NCBI RefSeq assembly: GCF_014197615.1
Contig: NZ_JACIFY010000003.1
Location: forward strand, 186,001 to 250,000
Direction of reading: 5' to 3'
Length of the DNA: 64,000 bases
DNA from: Rhizobium esperanzae
Lineage (GTDB): Bacteria > Pseudomonadota > Alphaproteobacteria > Rhizobiales > Rhizobiaceae
The notes beneath the pieces were generated by a model. It searched no databases. It saw only the letters and a program-made list of their open reading frames with translations, and was not told where the DNA came from. A program made the position numbers and the translations under genes. This document shows, in pieces, positions 19,730-28,240 of the stretch (its first letter is position 1; the number at the start of each line of letters is the position of its first letter).

Positions 19730-21924
19730 ATGTCGAACGCTCGGAACTTCTCGCAGGCATCGGGCACGATGCGCTCTGGGCCTTGATCGAAGGCCGCCAC
19801 GGCGATCCCTTCTCGATCCTCGGCCCGCATGAGAGCGGCGGCATGACGATCGTGCGCGTCTATTTGCCGGGCGCCGAAGGCGTCGACCTCATCGAAGCGG
19901 CGAGCGGCAGGGTGGTGGCGCCTTTCAGCATCGCTCATCCCTCCGGCCTGTTTGCGGCGGCGGTGGGTTCGAGGATGCCCTACCGGTTGCGGATCACATG
20001 GCCGGACGGCGAACAGATCACCGAGGACCCCTATAGCTTTGGGCTTCTGCTCGGGGAACTCGATCTCCACCTGATATCCGAGGGCACCCATTACAGCCTG
20101 AGCCGGACGCTCGGCGCGGTGGAGATGTCGGTCGACGAGGTCGCTGGGGTTCGTTTCGCCGTCTGGGCGCCGAATGCCCGCCGCGTCTCTGTCGTCGGCG
20201 ATTTCAACGCCTGGGACGGGCGGCGAAACCCGATGCGGCTGCGGCAGTCGGCCGGCGTCTGGGAACTGTTCGTGTCTCGGCTCGCGCCCGGCGAGAGATA
20301 CAAATTCGAAATCATCGACGCGCATGGCAATTGCCTGCCGCAGAAGGCCGACCCGGTGGCGAGAGCGAGCGAAGCCGCCCCGTCCACCGCATCGATCGTC
20401 GCATCGTCGACGCGGTTTCGATGGACGGACGATGATTGGATGAAGGGCCGGTCGCGACAGGAGAGGCTGGACGGTCCGATCTCCGTCTACGAGGTGCATG
20501 CCGGTTCCTGGCTGCGCGAAAGCGGCGGGCGATCACTCGACTGGGCCGAGCTCAGCCAGCGGCTCGTTCCCTATACAAGTGAGATGGGGTTTACTCATAT
20601 CGAGCTGCTGCCGATCATGGAGCATCCTTTCGGCGGCTCCTGGGGTTATCAGCCGCTCGGCCTCTTCGCTCCGACCGGCCGTTACGGCACGCCGGAGGAT
20701 TTCGCCTATTTCATCGACCGCTGCCACGGCGCCGGGATCGGCGTCATCCTCGACTGGGTGCCGGCCCATTTCCCTACGGATGTCTGGGGGCTCGCCCGCT
20801 TCGACGGCACGGCGCTTTACGAGCATGAGGATCCGCGCGAGGGCTTTCACCGCGATTGGAACACGCTGATCTACAATCTCGGCCGCAACGAGGTAAAGGG
20901 CTTCCTGATCGCCAGCGCGCTCGAATGGCTCGAACGCTACCACATCGACGGATTGCGCGTCGACGCCGTCGCCTCGATGCTCTACCGCGACTACAGCCGT
21001 AACGAGGGGGAATGGATTCCCAATCAATATGGCGGGCGCGAAAATCTCGAAGCGGTGGAATTCTTCAAGCACCTGAACAGCATCATTCACGAGCGCTGCC
21101 CGCATGCCATGACGATCGCCGAGGAATCGACAGCCTGGCCCGGGGTGACGAAGCCGCCGGAAGAGGGCGGGCTCGGCTTCGACATGAAGTGGAACATGGG
21201 CTGGATGCATGACAGCCTAAGCTATATCGAGAAAGATCCCGTCTACCGGAGCTATCACCACGGTACGATGACCTTCGGGATGATCTATGCCTATTCCGAA
21301 CGCTTCATCCTGCCGATTTCGCATGACGAGGTCGTTTACGGAAAGGGCTCGCTGCTCGGCAAGATGCCGGGTGACGAGTGGCAGAAATTCGCCAATCTGC
21401 GCAGCTACCTCGCCTTCATGTGGGGCCATCCCGGCAAGAAGCTGATGTTCATGGGAGGCGAGATCGCCCAGCCCGGCGAGTGGAACCATGACGCCTCAAT
21501 CAGCTGGGATGTGCTGGACCGGCCGGCGCATGCCGGGCTTCAGCGGCTGGTCAAGGATTTGAACGGTTTTTACGGAGAAGAGCCGGCCATGCAGTTCGGC
21601 GATTTTCATTCCGAAGGCTTCGAATGGGCGGCGGCGAACGACAGCGTCAATTCCGTTCTCGGCATGCTGCGTTATGCCCCGGAGCGCTCGTCCTCCGTCC
21701 TCGTCGTCTCGAACTTCACGCCGGTGCCGCGTTACGGCTACCGGATCGGCGTGCCGCGGGACGGCGTGTGGATCGAGCGGATGACGACGGATGCGCGCGA
21801 ATATGGCGGCTCCGGGCTTGTCAACGGCGCAGTGCCGAGCGAACCCGTACCCGCCCACGGCAGGCCGCATTCGCTCTCGCTGACGCTGCCGCCGCTGGCG
21901 ACGGTTTTTCTCAAGTCACCTTGA
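19726..21924 (+). CDS. glgB: 1,4-alpha-glucan branching enzyme
   Basis: 732 residues from the ATG at 19726, which overlaps the treS stop (ATGA) and has a GGGGG ribosome site; an earlier in-frame start at 19663 lies inside treS and is not needed. Domains: N1 and CBM48 ([20 protein letters not shown] pattern near 140), then the GH13_9 barrel with nucleophile Asp413 ([10 protein letters not shown]), acid/base Glu466 (I-A-E-E-S-T-A-W-P) and the S-H-D-E-V-V motif. It introduces alpha-1,6 branches in the glucan made by GlgE. Converges on the TPP-enzyme gene, 22 bases apart. Confidence 0.97.
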   Translation: MNVERSELLAGIGHDALWALIEGRHGDPFSILGPHESGGMTIVRVYLPGAEGVDLIEAASGRVVAPFSIAHPSGLFAAAVGSRMPYRLRITWPDGEQITEDPYSFGLLLGELDLHLISEGTHYSLSRTLGAVEMSVDEVAGVRFAVWAPNARRVSVVGDFNAWDGRRNPMRLRQSAGVWELFVSRLAPGERYKFEIIDAHGNCLPQKADPVARASEAAPSTASIVASSTRFRWTDDDWMKGRSRQERLDGPISVYEVHAGSWLRESGGRSLDWAELSQRLVPYTSEMGFTHIELLPIMEHPFGGSWGYQPLGLFAPTGRYGTPEDFAYFIDRCHGAGIGVILDWVPAHFPTDVWGLARFDGTALYEHEDPREGFHRDWNTLIYNLGRNEVKGFLIASALEWLERYHIDGLRVDAVASMLYRDYSRNEGEWIPNQYGGRENLEAVEFFKHLNSIIHERCPHAMTIAEESTAWPGVTKPPEEGGLGFDMKWNMGWMHDSLSYIEKDPVYRSYHHGTMTFGMIYAYSERFILPISHDEVVYGKGSLLGKMPGDEWQKFANLRSYLAFMWGHPGKKLMFMGGEIAQPGEWNHDASISWDVLDRPAHAGLQRLVKDLNGFYGEEPAMQFGDFHSEGFEWAAANDSVNSVLGMLRYAPERSSSVLVVSNFTPVPRYGYRIGVPRDGVWIERMTTDAREYGGSGLVNGAVPSEPVPAHGRPHSLSLTLPPLATVFLKSP

Positions 21925-21946
21925 TAGAGCTTCACGTCCCTTCCGG

Positions 21947-23575
21947 TCATTCCGCGTGCGGAGCCGGATGAATGAAAGGCCAGGGGCTCGCCTCCGAGCC
22001 CTTTTCGACGGGAACCTCGATGAGGACAGGTTCATCGAGAGCAAGCGCTTTCTCCAATACCTCCCTCAATTCGCCGGGGCTCGTCGCCTTGAAGGAGCGG
22101 ATGCCGAAGCTCTCGCCCAGGGCGACGAAATCGGGATTGGTGAGATCCGAGCCGAGATAACGGCCTTTATAGGTCTGCTTCTGATCGCGCAGCACATTGC
22201 CGTAGGCGGAATTGTTGAAGACGATGGCGACGACATTGATCTTGTGCTGGACGGCGGTGGCAAGTTCTTGAACACCGAACATGAAGCCGCCATCCCCTGA
22301 AACCGAGATAACGGCTTTATCAGGATGGGCGACTTTCACACCCAGGGCGGTGTTGAAGCCGAAACCGAGATTATCCTGGTAACCGCATGTCACATATTGG
22401 CGAGGACCGTAGGTCGGGAATGCAAAGCGCGCCGTAAAGCCCATCTGGCTGACCTCCTCGACGAAAAAGCCATCTCTGGGCAGGGCTTCGCGAATGGCAT
22501 CGAGATAGGCGAGCTGCGGTTGCACGGCCGAGAAGCGCGCCTTGGCCTCCCTGTTGAACTCGGCAAATTCGCTCGTGCGGTTCTCGCGACGCGTGCCCGT
22601 GAGGGCGTCGATCAGAGCTTGCGTCCCATCGCTTGCATCCGCGACGATACCGATATCAGGCTTGAGGCGCACCATCTCGGTCGGATCGACATCGATGCGG
22701 ATGATCTTCAGCCCCTTTGGCAGCCATTTCCAGCGCATGAACTGCAATTCGAGCCGGCTGCCGACCCCGATCAGCACGTCGACCTTCTTCCAATATTCAT
22801 AGGCGGCGACGAAATTCAGGTAGTTCGGGTGGTCGTCGGCGACGATGCCCTTGCCGGAACGATGCGAAGTGACAGGCGCCTGCAGCAGTTCCGCCAGCGC
22901 GGCAATCTCCGCACCGGCATCCGCCGCGCCGCCGCCGACCATGATCATCGGATTACTGGCGCCTGATATCAGTGCCGCCGCGGCGGCGATCTGATCGGGA
23001 TTGACCGCCGGATGAGGCGCGCGCGTTGCTACGGGAACGTCGATTTCAGGGCCGGCTTGTCCGAACACGTCCCACGGCGCTTCGACCGCTCCCGGGCCCT
23101 GGCGGCCGGAGAGCATTTTGGCGACGACCTCGGCCATGACGGGCCCGGCCTCGGATTGATGGTCGATGCGCTCCGCTGTCTTGGTAATCCCGCGCATCGT
23201 CGCGAGCTGATCCGGCAGTTCGTGCAATTGCCCTCTGCCGCGGCCGATCAGGTGCGACATGATGTTGCCGGTGACACAGAGTACCGGCGCATTGGCGCCG
23301 TAAGCGGTGCAGAGGGCCGCACCCGAGTTGAGAACACCTGGGCCTGGCACGACGGTATAGGCGCCGATCCGGCCGGTGGATTTGGCATAGCCATAGGCCA
23401 TGTAGCCCGCACCCTGTTCATGCCGGGTGTGAATGAACCGGATCTTATCGCCGGCGTCACAAAGGGCGTCGTTGAAATCATACATATGGGCGCCGGGGAT
23501 GCCGAAGACCGTGTCGATCCCGTGGGCGACAAGCGAACGGGTGATCGCCTGGCCGGTCGTTTCTTTCCTGCTCAT
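21947..23575 (-). CDS. thiamine-pyrophosphate enzyme, acetolactate synthase-like
   Basis: 542 residues with the three-domain POX/AHAS fold. The PYR domain contains G-I-P-G-A-H and R-H-E-Q-G-A-G-Y-M-A-Y-G-Y-A, with the catalytic glutamate. The central domain follows (~190-330). The PP domain carries the TPP/Mg motif G-D-G-G-F-M-F ending in N-N-S-A-Y-G-N. It is not an obvious biosynthetic IlvB: there is no adjacent small subunit, and the gene is paired with an aromatic aminotransferase 25 bases upstream on the same strand. A 2-keto-acid decarboxylase or carboligase acting on the transaminated product is a reasonable inference. Exact reaction unknown. Confidence 0.85.
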   Translation of the reverse strand: MSRKETTGQAITRSLVAHGIDTVFGIPGAHMYDFNDALCDAGDKIRFIHTRHEQGAGYMAYGYAKSTGRIGAYTVVPGPGVLNSGAALCTAYGANAPVLCVTGNIMSHLIGRGRGQLHELPDQLATMRGITKTAERIDHQSEAGPVMAEVVAKMLSGRQGPGAVEAPWDVFGQAGPEIDVPVATRAPHPAVNPDQIAAAAALISGASNPMIMVGGGAADAGAEIAALAELLQAPVTSHRSGKGIVADDHPNYLNFVAAYEYWKKVDVLIGVGSRLELQFMRWKWLPKGLKIIRIDVDPTEMVRLKPDIGIVADASDGTQALIDALTGTRRENRTSEFAEFNREAKARFSAVQPQLAYLDAIREALPRDGFFVEEVSQMGFTARFAFPTYGPRQYVTCGYQDNLGFGFNTALGVKVAHPDKAVISVSGDGGFMFGVQELATAVQHKINVVAIVFNNSAYGNVLRDQKQTYKGRYLGSDLTNPDFVALGESFGIRSFKATSPGELREVLEKALALDEPVLIEVPVEKGSEASPWPFIHPAPHAE

Positions 23576-23600
23576 TCGAAAGCTCCAAGAATGCGATTGG

Positions 23601-24779
23601 TTATGATTTCAGGCAGCCTTCGGCCCGGAGCGCCGCGACGATGGCGCCGGCATCGGTGGGCTGCATGCCGGCGAGGTTCATGCGTCCGGAATTCGCCATG
23701 TAGATGCCGTGGTTTGCCCTGAGCGCGACTGCCGTTTCCCTACGCATGGAGAGATTGGAGAACAGGCCGCGTTGCCGGCTGATGAAGGCGAGATCGGGAG
23801 AGGCGGCGGCCAGTGCCGCGCGATTGCCGTTGACGCGCTCGCACATTTCTTCGAGCTCCGCACGCCACATTGCCGTCATTTCGGGGCTTTCGAGAATGAC
23901 CCTGACGACGGCCGCGCCATGGTCCGGCGGCATGGACCAGTTGACGCGGGCAAGCGCCGCCATATTGCTTTCGGCCTTTGCGACGTCGTCGGCATTGCGG
24001 GCCACGACGTAGAGCGCGCCGACGCGCTCGCGATAGAGGCCGAAGTTCTTGTCGCAGGAATAGGCGATCAGCGCCTCGTCGACCGCATCGAGGATCATGC
24101 GTGCCGGCGCGGCATCCTGTTCGAGACCGTCGCCGAGCCCCTGATAGGCAAGATCGATGAAGGGCACCAGCCTGTGCGCAACGAGGAGATCGGCAATCTC
24201 TCGCCACTGCTCCATGGTGAAATCGATGCCCGTGGGATTATGGCAGCAACCATGAAGCAGCACGACGTCGCCCTCGTTGGCGGAAGACAAGGCTTCTACC
24301 ACGCTTTCGAATTTCACCTGCTGTAACGTAAGGTCGACGAAGGCATATTCCTTCACGGTCAGGCGCGCCGAAGAGAAGATCGGCGCATGGTTGGGCCAGC
24401 TCGGCGTCCCCAGGAGAACCTTCGTCGATGGGTTTGCCGTTTGGATGAGCTCCGCGCCGAGGCGGAGCGCGCCGCTTCCGCCCGGCGTCTGAATGCCGAC
24501 GAGGCGTTGGGCAAATTTCGGCGAGTGTCCGAAGATAATCGGCTCAAGCAGGCGGACGAATTGCAGATCGCCTTCGGGGCCGAGATATTTCTTGCTGTCC
24601 TGGGTTTCGAGAAGAAGCTGCTCCGCCGCCTTGACGGCACGCATGACGGGCGTGCGTCCCATGGCGTCGCGATAGACGCCGACGCCGAGGTCGATCTTTC
24701 CGGAGCGCTCGTCGGCCTGAAAGGCCTTGATGAGTGCAAGCAGGCTGTCGGCCGGCCGGTTCTTCAGTTCCTCAAACAC
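23601..24779 (-). CDS. aromatic/aspartate amino-acid aminotransferase (class I, TyrB-like)
   Basis: A fold-type I PLP aminotransferase of 392 residues. The PLP lysine lies in Y-S-C-D-K-N-F-G-L-Y-R-E-R, which is close to TyrB/AspC enzymes; G-C-C-H-N-P-T-G and the C-terminal G-R-M-N-L-A-G are also seen. Start choice: a longer frame begins at 24806, but GGAGGT lies seven bases before the GTG at 24779, and that start gives F-E-E-L-K-N-R-P-A-D-S-L, which aligns with the usual TyrB beginning. It transfers amino groups from aromatic amino acids or aspartate to 2-oxoglutarate. Cotranscribed with the TPP enzyme and divergent from an Lrp-type regulator. Confidence 0.9.
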   Translation of the reverse strand: MFEELKNRPADSLLALIKAFQADERSGKIDLGVGVYRDAMGRTPVMRAVKAAEQLLLETQDSKKYLGPEGDLQFVRLLEPIIFGHSPKFAQRLVGIQTPGGSGALRLGAELIQTANPSTKVLLGTPSWPNHAPIFSSARLTVKEYAFVDLTLQQVKFESVVEALSSANEGDVVLLHGCCHNPTGIDFTMEQWREIADLLVAHRLVPFIDLAYQGLGDGLEQDAAPARMILDAVDEALIAYSCDKNFGLYRERVGALYVVARNADDVAKAESNMAALARVNWSMPPDHGAAVVRVILESPEMTAMWRAELEEMCERVNGNRAALAAASPDLAFISRQRGLFSNLSMRRETAVALRANHGIYMANSGRMNLAGMQPTDAGAIVAALRAEGCLKS

Positions 24780-24835
24780 GAGCTCCACCTCCGTTTTTAG
24801 TGTCATTGGCCGGAGATTAACGGAACTTTCGCGAC

Positions 24836-24914
24836 GAATTTCTGCGATTATCTCCTTTCATAGGTGAATCGATGCAGACAATCGGCGCATAACGGCTATA
24901 TTGCGCAGAAATTC
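24836..24914. promoter_or_regulatory. paired 11-bp inverted repeat in the aminotransferase/lrp divergent promoter
   Basis: GAATTTCTGCG (24836-24846) and its exact reverse complement CGCAGAAATTC (24904-24914) lie 68 bases apart centre to centre between two divergent genes. AT-rich paired sites in phase are typical of Lrp/AsnC operators, so autoregulation and control of the aminotransferase operon by the adjacent regulator is the likely function. Confidence 0.65.
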
Positions 24915-24935
24915 CCCTTATATGAGAGGGCATCA

Positions 24936-25403
24936 ATGCTCGACCAGTTCGATATCAAATTGCTTGCCGCCCTCCAGCAGAACAGCGAGTTGACGCAGAG
25001 CGAGCTGTCCCAGAAGGTTAATCTCTCCGCCACTCAATGCGCCCGCCGTTTGGAAAGGCTGCGCAAGGAGCAATATATCCAGAGCGTCGTCGCCATCCTC
25101 AATCCTGTCAAACTGGGCTTTACCGTCGTCGCGCATACGCTCGTCAGCCTCCGGGCGCATACCGAGGGCGGAAATGAGCGGCTGCATCGCTTCATCGAGA
25201 CCGCGCCGGAGATCCTGGAGTGCTATTCGCAGACCGGCGACGCCGATTTTCTGATGAAGGTCATGACGCGCGACCTCGACCATCTCAGCCAGTTTCTCGA
25301 ACGAATGATCCGGGTCACCGACAATCTGGCCTCGGTCAAATCGAGCATCGTGCTCAAGACGATCAAGAAGACCACCGCTCTGCCGCTGCAAATCATGACG
25401 TGA
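24936..25403 (+). CDS. Lrp/AsnC-family transcriptional regulator
   Basis: 155 residues from the ATG at 24936, preceded by GAGAGGG; the frame is open further upstream, but that part is not Lrp-like. Residues ~1-60 form the winged helix-turn-helix with the family opening L-D-Q-F-D-I-K-L-L-A-A-L-Q and N-L-S-A-T-Q-C-A-R-R-L-E-R-L. Residues ~65-145 are the RAM/AsnC ligand-binding domain, with Y-S-Q-T-G-D-A-D-F-L-M-K-V. It is transcribed divergently from the aminotransferase and TPP-enzyme genes, with a long inverted repeat between them. It probably senses an amino acid that is the substrate of that pathway. Confidence 0.93.
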   Translation: MLDQFDIKLLAALQQNSELTQSELSQKVNLSATQCARRLERLRKEQYIQSVVAILNPVKLGFTVVAHTLVSLRAHTEGGNERLHRFIETAPEILECYSQTGDADFLMKVMTRDLDHLSQFLERMIRVTDNLASVKSSIVLKTIKKTTALPLQIMT

Positions 25404-25530
25404 GCGTGTCAGCGCATGGAAGTTGCCGCAGCAAACAGAGAGACACGCATACCGAACTTGCCAAAGCCCACCAAGACCCGATAGCCAAGAAATCATGATC
25501 TCTGCGTATTGATACCGGGAGAACTCTCAA

Positions 25531-26322
25531 ATGGTATTCGGGTGGCGGCTTTTTGGGCTCGCTCTGATCGTGGCTGTGCTTTCCTCGCCGGCCTGGATCG
25601 CTTGGCAGTGGCACGCCGAGCATCAGATCTACGCCGATCCGGAAGACCCCGCGCTGACCATCACACCTCAGCACATCGAGGCATTGCGGAAACTGCAGTT
25701 TGCGTGGAGCACCTCGATCGAAAGCGGGGGGCCTGTTGTCAATCCACTCGCTCCATATGGCAGCGACGATCTGGCCGCTGACCTCGGCCCGATCATCGGC
25801 ACGAGTGATCGAATTGCCATCGCCCGATTTCACCGCGAGGTCTCGACACTGCTGACTTGGGCTCTTGCGAACTGCGGCCTAGCGGACGGACAATATCACC
25901 TCGACCATCTCGATAATGCGACGATGCAACGCCGGCTTCGGAACGATCTCGCTGGATTGCCGGGTGCACGGATTAATTCATATCTGGCAGAAATGCCGCG
26001 CCTTGAGCCAGATGGCTTTTTTCAATTCACCCGCCAGCATCTCCAACTCCTGCACCACCTGAGCTTCGAGTGGCCGGACAGTCGGATCATCTCGACCGTC
26101 GCCGGTGAAGGCTATCCCGCGCCCGTGGTCAATTTCAAGCGACCGTTCGGCGACATGAGCGCGTTTGAAATCGATATGGCCGCGATTCTGGGCCAGCCTC
26201 GCCCCGTTCTCGACCATGTTGATCCAGCGCTGAATCGTTATTATTGGGAAATGTGGCCAGCACTCCAGGTATTCGTGCAGAACGTTCGCCTGGACGCCGC
26301 AAAGTCGACCTGCGTGGACTAG
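25531..26322 (+). CDS. hypothetical membrane-anchored or exported protein
   Basis: 263 residues, not recognised. An ATG with GGGAGAA about eight bases upstream opens a hydrophobic N-terminal segment (residues ~5-25, L-F-G-L-A-L-I-V-A-V-L-S-S-P-A-W-I-A), so it is a signal anchor or uncleaved signal. The rest is soluble and contains three cysteines at most, with aromatic-rich stretches such as F-Q-F-T-R-Q-H-L-Q-L-L-H-H-L-S-F-E-W. It stands alone between the lrp gene and an iron ABC operon on the other strand. Its TAG stop runs into a Rhizobiales palindromic repeat, so the last residues may have been altered by that element. Confidence 0.7.
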   Translation: MVFGWRLFGLALIVAVLSSPAWIAWQWHAEHQIYADPEDPALTITPQHIEALRKLQFAWSTSIESGGPVVNPLAPYGSDDLAADLGPIIGTSDRIAIARFHREVSTLLTWALANCGLADGQYHLDHLDNATMQRRLRNDLAGLPGARINSYLAEMPRLEPDGFFQFTRQHLQLLHHLSFEWPDSRIISTVAGEGYPAPVVNFKRPFGDMSAFEIDMAAILGQPRPVLDHVDPALNRYYWEMWPALQVFVQNVRLDAAKSTCVD

Positions 26323-26432
26323 AGCATGATGCCGAAAAGTGTGAGCGGTTTTCGGACGACATCATGCTCTAACTCTTTAATTTAGAACAGGATTCAGATT
26401 TTAGGCCAATCGGGCCTAAAATCATCCTGTTC
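26321..26432. repeat. Rhizobiales-type intergenic palindromic repeat (two nested hairpins)
   Basis: First hairpin: AGAGCATGATG (26321-26331) pairs with CATCATGCTCT (26360-26370), and inside it CCGAAAA pairs with TTTTCGG. Second hairpin: GAACAGGAT (26385-26393) pairs with ATCCTGTTC (26424-26432), and inside it ATTTTAGGCC pairs with GGCCTAAAAT. The GAGCATGATG...CCGAAAA form is a widespread intergenic repeat in rhizobia. It lies between two convergent genes and could act as a bidirectional transcription barrier. The first two bases complete the upstream stop codon. Confidence 0.85.
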
Positions 26433-26441
26433 TGGCCGCTC

Positions 26442-27203
26442 TCACTTGAGATAGTGGATGTGCGGGCGGGAGTGATAGGGCGAGGCTTCGACGCGCGCCT
26501 CGATCGAGAAGACCTCGCGCAGGAGCTTTTCGCTCAGCACGTCCTCAGGCGCGCCGGAAGCGACGATCCTGCCCTGCTGCATGATAACAAGCGCATCACA
26601 GAACATGGCGGCATGGTTGAGATCGTGCAGGGCGACGATGCTGGTGATCGGCAGGCGGGAGACGAGCCGCATCAGACCGATCTGGTGCTGGATGTCGAGA
26701 TGGTTTGTCGGTTCGTCGAGGATCAGCTCCTGCGGCGACTGGGCGAGCGCCCTGGCGATGTGGGTGCGCTGTTTTTCGCCGCCCGAGAGGCTCTGCCAGC
26801 GCTCGTCGCGCTTTTCCGCCATGCCGGCGCGCGCCAGTGCGGCCTCGACCGCCTCTTCGTCGGCTCTCGTCCAGCCGGAGAACATCGACCGGTGCGGGAA
26901 GCGGCCGAGCTTGACGACGTCGACGACCTTCAGATTGGCGTTGGTCGTCGCGTGCTGCTCGACGAAGGCGATGCGCCGGGCGATCGAGCGGCGGCTGATC
27001 GTGCCGATATCGCTGCGGTCGAGCGTGACGCGGCCGGAATGCGGCCTCTTCAGACCGGCGAGAAGCCTGAGCAGCGACGTCTTGCCGGAGCCGTTCGGCC
27101 CGAGCAGGCCGAGCATCCGGCCGGGCTGCGCCTCCATGGAGATGCCGTCCAGAATGGTCTTCCTGCCAATTTTCCAGGTGAGGTTGTCGGCCTTGATGCT
27201 CAT
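26442..27203 (-). CDS. ABC transporter ATP-binding protein, iron-siderophore/haem/B12 type (FecE-like)
   Basis: 253 residues with Walker A (G-P-N-G-S-G-K-T-S), the Q-loop, signature L-S-G-G-E-K-Q-R, Walker B (L-I-L-D-E-P-T-N-H-L-D) and the switch histidine (A-L-H-D-L-N-H). The D-E-P-T-N-H-L-D form is typical of FecE/FhuC/BtuD ATPases. The ATG overlaps the stop of the upstream permease gene (ATGA). Last gene of the binding protein-permease-ATPase operon, energising uptake of an iron complex or a similar metal-chelate ligand. Confidence 0.93.
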   Translation of the reverse strand: MSIKADNLTWKIGRKTILDGISMEAQPGRMLGLLGPNGSGKTSLLRLLAGLKRPHSGRVTLDRSDIGTISRRSIARRIAFVEQHATTNANLKVVDVVKLGRFPHRSMFSGWTRADEEAVEAALARAGMAEKRDERWQSLSGGEKQRTHIARALAQSPQELILDEPTNHLDIQHQIGLMRLVSRLPITSIVALHDLNHAAMFCDALVIMQQGRIVASGAPEDVLSEKLLREVFSIEARVEASPYHSRPHIHYLK

Positions 27204-28240
27204 GACGCGCGCTGGAACCGGTAGAGGATGATCGAGAAGAAGGGAACGCCGACCAACGCCGTGACGACGCCGATCGGCAGAATCTGGTTGGGAATAAGCG
27301 CGCGCGCGGCAATGTCGGCGAGCACCATGAAGATGGCGCCCGCGATGGCGCAGGCCGGCAGGAGACGGATATGCAGCGGCCCGACGACGAAGCGGGCGAC
27401 ATGCGGCACGACGAGGCCGACGAAGCCGATCGAGCCGACCATGCTGACGATGGTGGCCGTCATCATCGCGGTCAGCGCAAAGAGCACCATTCTGGCGCGG
27501 CCGACATTGACGCCGAGCGAGGATGCCGCTTCATCGCCGAACGCGAAGGCGTCGAGCACGCGGGCATAGAGCAGGCAGGCGGCGAGGCCGAAGCCGACGA
27601 CGATCGAGACCAGCGCGAATTCCGGCCAGCGTACGCCGCTGAAGCTGCCGAGCAACCAGAACATGACGTCACGCGCCTGCTGCGCATTGGCCGAGGTGGT
27701 GACGATATAAGAGGTCGAGGCGTTGAAGAGCTGCGATGCGGCGACACCGGCAAGGATGGTGCGGTCCGCGCCGCCGCGCGTGCCGTTCGACAGCAGCGCC
27801 ACGAAGAAGAAGGCCGCGAAAGCACCGGCGAATGCGCCTGCCGAGAGCGACACCGCGCCGGCGCCGAGGCCCAGGATGACGATCGCGACCGCGCCGGTGG
27901 AGGCCCCGGCGGAGATGCCGAGCACATAGGGCTCGGCCAGCGGGTTGCGCAGCAGCGACTGCATGACGGCGCCCGACAGCGCCAGCCCCGCGCCGCAGAA
28001 GGCGGCGACGAGCGCGCGGCTCAGGCGATAATCCCAGATGACGGTCTCATGGATGCGGTTGAGCTCGACCGCGGTCCAGCCGAGCCGGTTGGTGACGGCC
28101 GAAAAAGTGGTCGCAAGCGGAATCGGCAGGTCGCCGATCCCGACGCTGACGCCGATGGCGACAGCGATGAGGCAGAGGGAAGCCAGGAGCAGTGCGGTGG
28201 CGGCTCCCAGCTGCCGGAAGAGACGGCCCGCGTCGGTCAC
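27200..28240 (-). CDS. FecCD-family ABC transporter permease
   Basis: 346 residues from a GTG at 28240 that overlaps the stop of the binding-protein gene (GTGA). The frame remains open upstream, but that part is the shadow of the binding protein. About nine or ten hydrophobic helices are present. The family motifs include S-G-A-V-M-Q-S-L-L-R-N-P-L-A-E-P-Y-V-L-G, followed by S-A-G-A-S-T-G-A, and V-G-S-I-G-F-V-G-L-V-V-P-H-V-A-R, the ATPase-contact region of FecCD/BtuC permeases. As a single permease gene, it should act as a homodimer. Confidence 0.93.
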   Translation of the reverse strand: MTDAGRLFRQLGAATALLLASLCLIAVAIGVSVGIGDLPIPLATTFSAVTNRLGWTAVELNRIHETVIWDYRLSRALVAAFCGAGLALSGAVMQSLLRNPLAEPYVLGISAGASTGAVAIVILGLGAGAVSLSAGAFAGAFAAFFFVALLSNGTRGGADRTILAGVAASQLFNASTSYIVTTSANAQQARDVMFWLLGSFSGVRWPEFALVSIVVGFGLAACLLYARVLDAFAFGDEAASSLGVNVGRARMVLFALTAMMTATIVSMVGSIGFVGLVVPHVARFVVGPLHIRLLPACAIAGAIFMVLADIAARALIPNQILPIGVVTALVGVPFFSIILYRFQRAS

